From Dryas octopetala (Eukaryota; Streptophyta; Magnoliopsida; Rosales; Rosaceae), in NCBI GenBank assembly GCA_963921425.1, contig OY992834.1, forward strand, positions 26,425,923 through 26,489,922: a stretch of 64,000 nt of DNA. Direction: 5' to 3'. Below, piece after piece: positions 57,892 through 64,000 of the stretch (position 1 is its first letter; the number at the start of each line of letters is the position of its first letter). Below the pieces are notes generated by a model, which was given only the letters and a program-made list of their open reading frames with translations, had not been told where the DNA came from and made no database searches. A program made the translations under genes and the position numbers.

Positions 57892-59945
57892 AAACTGAAT
57901 CCATGTGTATTGTGGGTTTAGGGTTTCTTGAATTTGTCCAAACCCTGATTATATCTTTGTAATTAATGCTTTAAGAATTGTTGTCTTCTTTGGGATGATT
58001 TTTAGACTGTTGGTGAAAATGATAGTTTAACAAAAAAATAATAATTGATTAATTATTACAGCAATGCTTTTCTCAATTCTAGTTTCTTTAGCAGATGCAC
58101 ATTTTATGAGCACGAGCCTCACTGCCTCCAGTGCCCTGCCAGCATCCAAATGGAAAGCAAGTAACATAAAAGGCTCTTTTTCTGAAAGGACATACAAAAA
58201 GTTATAAATTACAAGTGGGAGAAATACACCATTTCAGTAATATTGAATTTGAAGCACCTCAAAACTCTTGTGGTATACTATTTGTATTTCAAATTTTCAA
58301 CTCAGTTTGGTTTGCAGATTATACTTAAAAAGGAGTATGAGATTTCATTTTTCATATTTGGTAAGACATTTATTGTGTCATTTTTTAAAATTGGGAATGC
58401 CCAGGAAATTAATCCAACTTTTGTTGTGCCTCTTCACCAAAACAAGGGGTAATTGGTTCTTTCATGAAACTGAATGGCTAACATTTTCTATGCTATAGAC
58501 TTACAAAATTTAAGGGCAAAACTGATTCGCAAGTATGGGGCAATAAGTCATTGACTAAGGGTTCATTTGGAATGAGTCATTTCAAACTTAAAACTCATTG
58601 TATATAATTATTCCAAGAGAAATTCTATCATCTATTAAAATTTTGTAATCCAATATCTCACATTTCTCATACTTATTCTTACATTGAGGAAATTACAAAT
58701 TTGATATATTTATTTTATACCTAGTTTAGTTTTGGTCCATGATCTTTTTTAAATTCAATTTTGGTCTACTTATTTTATACTTAGTTCAATTTTGGTCTAC
58801 AATTTTTTTAAGTTATGATTTTAAATCATTTTAGTTACGTTTTCTTTAATTATAATTGAAATATAAGTTATATTTCATCATTTCTTATTCATAGGAACCA
58901 ATTTGGAATATTAGAATCAAAGAGAATTGAAGTTTGGTGAAGTTTGAAAAATCTGAAATTTTTTTAGGAAAAATTGATAGTTTCGGATACCCTACTTTGG
59001 AGCTAATTATCTTAAGTTTTAGAACTCCGATTTGAATGATCTTTATATGGTTGTAAATAGAAGATACATAGTTTTAAAACAAGTATATGTTTGTTAAATT
59101 TGACTGAGATTTAATAAAATAAAAGGCGGGACAAATTTGAGAAAATAAATCTGGATCTTTATTGAACAAGTAAAACAATTAGTGGATCAAAACAGAACTT
59201 AAAAAAATCATGGACCAAAATTAAACTATTTATAAATAATTTCCTCTTTTTATGTTTATACATACTTGTCTCACTAATTCAAATATATACTGGTCAGGTG
59301 GATATTATATCTAGTATTTTATTAATTTCTTTAACTAATTTAGTATTATTGTCCAAATCCAAATCCTTAGCATAAAGAAAAAAGAATATATACCTTTCAA
59401 ATCATCCAATTCAAATAAATCTGAAACTGTAATTTTCATTTTTTAATCTAGGAGAGGAGAGATTCAAACTTGAACTTAGTACTTCTTCCAACAAAGTGGA
59501 AATCCTGACTTAAAGAAAAGGGCTTTGCACTAAAAAAGAAAAGAGAACATAGTTCACTGAAATCCTAATAATGAATCCACCCCCCCCCAAAAAAAAAATG
59601 CAAATCAGATTCCTTACACACACCATCTAAAAGTTCATCGTAGTGATCAAATTTTCACAACACATCCGACTTTCAGTAAACAAAGGGAAAAATGAGACAC
59701 ATAAACTTCCGCTGAAAAGTTTAGAGTAATACAATTCGGTCAATGTATCTTCCAGGCTAAAACTGTTGCCATCTAAAGTTTGGACTCAAAAGGTGTAAAG
59801 CTCCCTCCACAAGTGTAATCGAGTGAAGCTTCCGTCCACAAGTGTAAAGGAGTGAAGCTTCAGGATCACAATTCAGTCTTACTGTTTATTAGAACAATGT
59901 TCGTACACGAATTTCTTCATTTATCTTACAGTTCAAGATCTTCGA
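57892..59945. other. Intergenic DNA with a possible TIR element
   Basis: About 58700-58770 and 59165-59240 are complementary (TTTTGGTCCATGATCTTTTT against AAAAAATCATGGACCAAAAT), which suggests a ~540-bp TIR element. A C-run then A-run lies at 59580-59597. The last ~200 bp before 59946 is the likely 3' UTR of TWD1. No gene is seen. Confidence 0.5.
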
Positions 59946-61049
59946 CTAGTCAGCTTTATGCCTTTCACGCCTGAAGAGTCGATAGAATAATGACAACAGC
60001 CATTGCCAAATGATGATCAACCCATTGGTTCGCTTGGGTTTAGGTTCTGGTGTTGGTCCGAAAATTCCCTTGTAGATTTCCTTTTGTTTCTGATAAAGAG
60101 CCTTGTCATGTTCAGCAAGCAGACGTAACTCTCGTGCAATAGCTTTGTCTTCAGGTGCAAATTTACGTGCCTTTAGAAAGTCTTCCCGGGCAGCATCTGT
60201 CTGGCCAAGCTCTGCTCTGGCTTTTCCTCGCCTAAATAGTGCTTTGACATTGTTTTCATCCTCTGCCAGTACCTGTGAGCACTCATCCAATAGGAGTTAA
60301 CACAGAATTTTCAAATATTATATTTATGGGTATTGATGGAAAAAGCAAGTATCAACTGGCTTCAAACAATGTATAAAAATCAATTATTAGACATCAGTAG
60401 CATTGCAAATTATAGGTTATAACAGTGCAAAAAAAACAGGATGGAGTGTGCACAGACAGGCACATACTACAGAGATCATAACAGTGCAGTATTAAGCAAG
60501 GCCTTTAAAATGTGATTATTGATTGAAATAGGGCCAGTGAGCCTTCAAAATCATTGCATTGGTCCACACTATAGAGCAATCCATCTTCAAGAACAACCCA
60601 GAATTAGCAGGTTAAAAGTGAATGAAATAGGCTTATTATCAATTTTGCCCCCTGAACTATGATTCCATTCCTAATGTGCCTCCTTACTTTTTAATTTTAT
60701 CAATTTACCACCTAACAGTTACAACGTTATTCTAATGTACCCCTTCCGTCATAATTTCCGTTAATTTTGTTGACGTGGCGCCTACTTGGCTACATAAACA
60801 TAAAAAGTGGGACCCACCCCTTTAATTTAATTCAAAACTTAAAATTTAAAACAAAAAATATATATTTTAAACTCTAATATTTAGAAAGAAAAAAAAAATA
60901 AAAAACCAAACCCACCATCCCCTCCCCTCCCCAACCCGTGCCCAGGCCACCCCCACCTCCCTAAAGCCTCCCGATCAGAAACTCACCCCACCACCCTCTC
61001 CTCCCGATCACCCACCTGCACCGGCCCCACCACCATTCCTGGCCAATGA

Positions 61050-61087
<38 letters not shown>

Positions 61088-64000
61088 GATCTGCAAATTG
61101 GTGGGTGGCCGTCGGAGGGGATGATGAAGGTGACGGTGAAGTTGTGGTGGTGGACGAGAGAGTTGGTGGGTGGGTGCGACAGTGGGGCTGGGTGGGTGGG
61201 TGCGACGGGGTTGGGTGGGAGGGGGGGTGTGACGAGGCTGGGAGATTGGGTTGGGGGGGAGGTGTGATGGGGCCGAGAGGGGCTAGGTTGGGGTGACAGT
61301 GAAGTTGTGGTGGTGGACGAGAGAGTTGGTGGGTGGGTGCGACAGTGGGGCTGGGTGGGTGGGTGCGACGGGGTTGGGTGGGAGGGTGGGTGTGACGGGG
61401 TTGGGAGATTGGGTTGGGGGGGAGGTGCGACGCGGCCGAATTGCAGAAGAAAAAGAAGAAATAAGGGAGAAGAAGAACTTGAGGGGTGGGTTCCACTTTT
61501 GGATCTATGTGGCAAAATGAGTGGTGCTGAGTGGTCTAGAGAGGTCAAAATGACCAATATGCCCTGCCACGTCAGTAAGGTTAACGGAAGTTATGACGGA
61601 ATTGAGCCGAAGGGGTACATTAGAATAACATTGTAACTGTTAGGTAGTAAATTGATAGAATTAAAAAGTAAAGGGGCACATTAGGAATGAAATCATAGTT
61701 CAGGGGGCAAAATTGATAATAAGCCAATGAAATATTCCGACTTTCGTTGTTGCAGTTATGCCATTTCAATTCCCAAACAAGGCTTTACTATAATTCAAAT
61801 TTCTAGCATCTAAGGATGAATAGTACAATTGCTGAGCATATAGAATGAATATGGTCTTCTTGTGATGGCATGTACTTACAATACTGCATTGTCCAATGGC
61901 TTCTTCATAGCGCTTGAGCTTTATCAGAGACGCTGCCATGTTAAGGTGGCAGGGATTTTTAACAGCCAAAGCCATGTCCCTATACTTTCCAAACAACTGG
62001 AACATGAAGTCGTCACCCATATATGCTATGGCCTAACAAAAAACAAAACCCACCAGAATCTTGTCAAAAAAGAAACAGAGATAAGGAGACTGTACCACTC
62101 AGAAGCACATCTAAAACCATAAATGAAACATCTAAGAATCACAAGTGCGTAACCATTTCATACTGTTGCATAGCCTCCTCTAGTTTTTCCTCCTTAAATA
62201 AAGCATTTCCATCCATCTTTCTTCTATCTGCTGCTCCAATCCTTTCCTCCACAGTCATGTCACTACGAGGTTTCCCCTATGAAAGGCAGAGCCCACAGAT
62301 AAACATGTTGGCATATTAATGAAGTTAAGCCCTTAAAAAGAGATTTTGAAAATTCCATTAAAAACTACTTGGGAAGACATTTGGGAGCAACTTACTTCTT
62401 TGGTTTCATCAAAACCAATAAGCTCAACTTCATACGATATATCTGCCAAAGGCGGAACATTCGGGAAAGAAAAGTTTCCTTCTTTCCCATACCCTAACTC
62501 CCAGCCTACATGTAATAGGGCACGTTCTCCAGACTTCATACTGGACACACCAATAGCCAAGCCAGTCATTTCTTTTTTCTCTGTTGCAGTAAGAAAAATA
62601 TTACTATCTTATAAGAGTTCAATTTAATCTATTTTGGTCACTTGTCCAAATCAATAACACTATAAAATACTTAAATATTTATGGACTCAAATGATAAGAA
62701 AAGACAAAACATAATTAGAGAGAATTGATACAATAAAAAAATTGCAAAACTAAATGCAGGCTGAACAAGGAACAGATCAAAATTCATTTGCATATATTTT
62801 GTATATATTTAAAGCAACAGACTACTCAGCAAAGCAAATACCTTTTCCTAATATCATTTCAAGTGGTCGTTGTTCATCCCATGTGTCTTCAAATTTGTGC
62901 TGTGTGCTTTCAGTCCATGCCCTGTAGTGCACTATCACACATATGCAGTCACTAAGATATTGAAACAAACCTGGCTAATCTACACCATTTGCAAACATCC
63001 AATGAGATAGTGTGTCTGTATCGTGTGTGTATGTGCGCGCATGCACACTTTCTTCAAACCTCCCATGAGATATATAAATGCGTGTGTATGTGTGTCTAAT
63101 GTAATTTTATAAGAAGAATAGTATTAGATGTTCCAAATTATAAACTGTGATGCAAATGCAACAGGTGTGTGTACATGACTGTTGCATGAATTCAGAAGTT
63201 TAGGTTCAGAACTACTGAAAGTACAAAATGCTGGTTTCCCTTGTAATTCTATTGTATTAGTTAAGCCGAAAAATAAAAGTGTGTGTGTGTGCCACTGCCA
63301 CCACATCATGTCTCTTGATCCAACCACCCATCCCAGCAGCCATCATCAGACCTCACCTCTCATATCTGCTTCTTTAATTTAATTTCGCGCTACAAAGAAA
63401 TGATCTTCCTCTTATTCTTTAGACTTTTAATTTCAACATTATAATAATATTTGCAAAAATATTTAAGTATTCTAGTGCGATGACTATATTGCAAAAGCAT
63501 AGTGTAATGCCCGATTGGGAGCCTATAAATAATTGATCGCACCCTTTATTATATACTCCCCATATCCCTCAAAAACCCTAGTTAATATAATCATAACATA
63601 ATTTTCAACATTAAATTGGGTTAAGCTAGAACTGTCTGTGCTTTATGGCAACAAAAGACACCTAAAATGCTTCAGATTAGATCATATCACATAGTCCAAG
63701 AATGCAATGGTATTATAGTAATAGCAAGAAATGACAAGTGCACATGACACAACCAAAAAGGAAACAATATCTACCAGTACTCAAAAGTTACCATGTCAGA
63801 AGTACAAGAGTAAGCAACCATCTGATACTTACAGAAGCATGTTGAATATTTGGATGGTTTTGGACCATGACCTTCCTTAATGATTTGCTTCGTGACTTTC
63901 TCATGAAGAATTTCCACCTCAGAATCAACTTTTGGAGGGCCATTAGCATCTTGAGGAGGTTCCCCATGAACAAACGCAGTATTTTCAGTTACTATTTCAT
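59946..64000 (-). CDS. TWD1: FKBP42 immunophilin TWISTED DWARF 1, 5' end outside the window
   Basis: Coding exons in transcript order are 64000-63833 (partial), 62931-62842, 62580-62396, 62276-62154, 62032-61880 and 60272-59946. All frames join. About 348 residues are visible, and roughly 15-20 N-terminal residues are missing. The FKBP-type domain runs from KQIIKEGHG through HYRAWTES and ALLHVGWELGYGKEGNFSFP to EVELIGFDETKE. Three TPR units follow (from ADRRKMDGNALFKEEK to ALFRRGKARAELGQ). A calmodulin-binding-like basic helix comes next, then a C-terminal hydrophobic anchor (GLIIIWQWLLSLFYRLFRR). TWD1 binds HSP90 through its TPRs and helps ABCB-type auxin transporters reach the plasma membrane. 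Its PPIase domain is reported to be inactive in Arabidopsis. The ATG at 64000-63998 is out of frame and is not the start. Confidence 0.94.
60621..61734. mobile_element. MULE-like non-autonomous element in a TWD1 intron
   Basis: The body is 60630-61725 (1096 bp). A perfect 9-bp duplication AATGAAATA lies at 60621-60629 and 61726-61734. TIRs start GGCTTATTATCAATTTTGCC on both sides and extend ~150-200 bp. The interior is C-rich, then G-rich, with a partial internal duplication (GTGAAGTTGTGGTGGTGGAC near 61135 and 61300). No transposase is present. 9-bp duplications are typical of Mutator-like elements. Confidence 0.88.
61055..61086. repeat. (CT)n microsatellite
   Basis: About 16 CT units in the core of the intronic MULE-like element. 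Confidence 0.9.
63005..63295. repeat. GT-rich tracts in TWD1 intron 1
   Basis: Imperfect GT/TG repeats near 63010-63095 and a short (GT)n at 63279-63291. The remainder of this ~900-bp intron (62932-63832) shows no feature. Confidence 0.6.

Noticed and set aside
60961..61636. Pro/Thr-rich and Gly/Val-rich frames on both strands
   Set aside because: They are in the low-complexity core of an intronic MULE-like element and have no similarity to a transposase.

Overview
This window is plant nuclear DNA, most likely from a eudicot. The genes are intron-rich with GT/AG junctions, the intergenic DNA is AT-rich and full of small transposons, and every recognisable protein has a land-plant family. I cannot name the species from sequence alone. 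There is no operon, CRISPR, phage or bacterial content. I found seven host genes and reconstructed their exons by hand. They are a secreted DUF642 cell-wall protein (+, 9367-11524), an RLF-type cytochrome b5-domain protein (-, 12532-17316), ribosomal protein eS25 (-, 33020-33461), DNA topoisomerase II (+, 38197-44852, 19 exons, 1442 aa), an OBERON4/TITANIA2-like PHD protein (+, 48575-53702, 1221 aa), an unrecognised 157-aa protein with a C-terminal hydrophobic segment (+, 57418-57891), and the FKBP42 immunophilin TWISTED DWARF 1 (-, 59946 to beyond 64000, first residues outside the window).

Layout. 1-9.2 kb is gene-free and holds MITEs and two LINE-type insertions in opposite orientation, each with 17-bp target-site duplications. 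9.3-11.5 kb is the DUF642 gene. 12.5-17.3 kb is the RLF-like gene, whose introns contain a truncated LINE and a decayed copia reverse transcriptase. 18.9-21.1 kb is a long-terminal-inverted-repeat element with an internal 580-bp tandem duplication. 22.76-28.12 kb is an apparently intact Ty1/copia retrotransposon with two 154-bp LTRs that look identical, a 5-bp target duplication and one open 1473-codon gag-pol frame. 28.6-33 kb holds an HMG-box pseudogene, a long-TIR element with a hAT MITE nested inside it, and a tandem duplication. 33.0-33.7 kb is the eS25 gene with telo-box and site II promoter motifs. 34-37.8 kb is a nested SINE/TIR-element insertion followed by two inverted MITE copies and a long hairpin. 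38.1-44.9 kb is TOP2. 45-47.4 kb holds MITEs and tandem repeats. 48.6-53.7 kb is the OBE4-like gene, with a minisatellite in its intron. 55-57.3 kb holds three more inverted-repeat elements. 57.4 kb is the small unknown gene. 59.9-64 kb is TWD1, whose 1.6-kb intron carries a MULE-like element with a perfect 9-bp target duplication.

The host genes do not form a pathway. They are ordinary neighbours (cell wall, root development, translation, chromosome topology, meristem chromatin regulation, auxin-transporter maturation). I see no new multi-gene system. The main interest is the transposon record: dated and nested insertions with readable target duplications, a probably recent copia element with non-TG/CA termini, and families of long hairpins beside or inside essential genes. 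All alignments were done by eye; percent identities were not computed.
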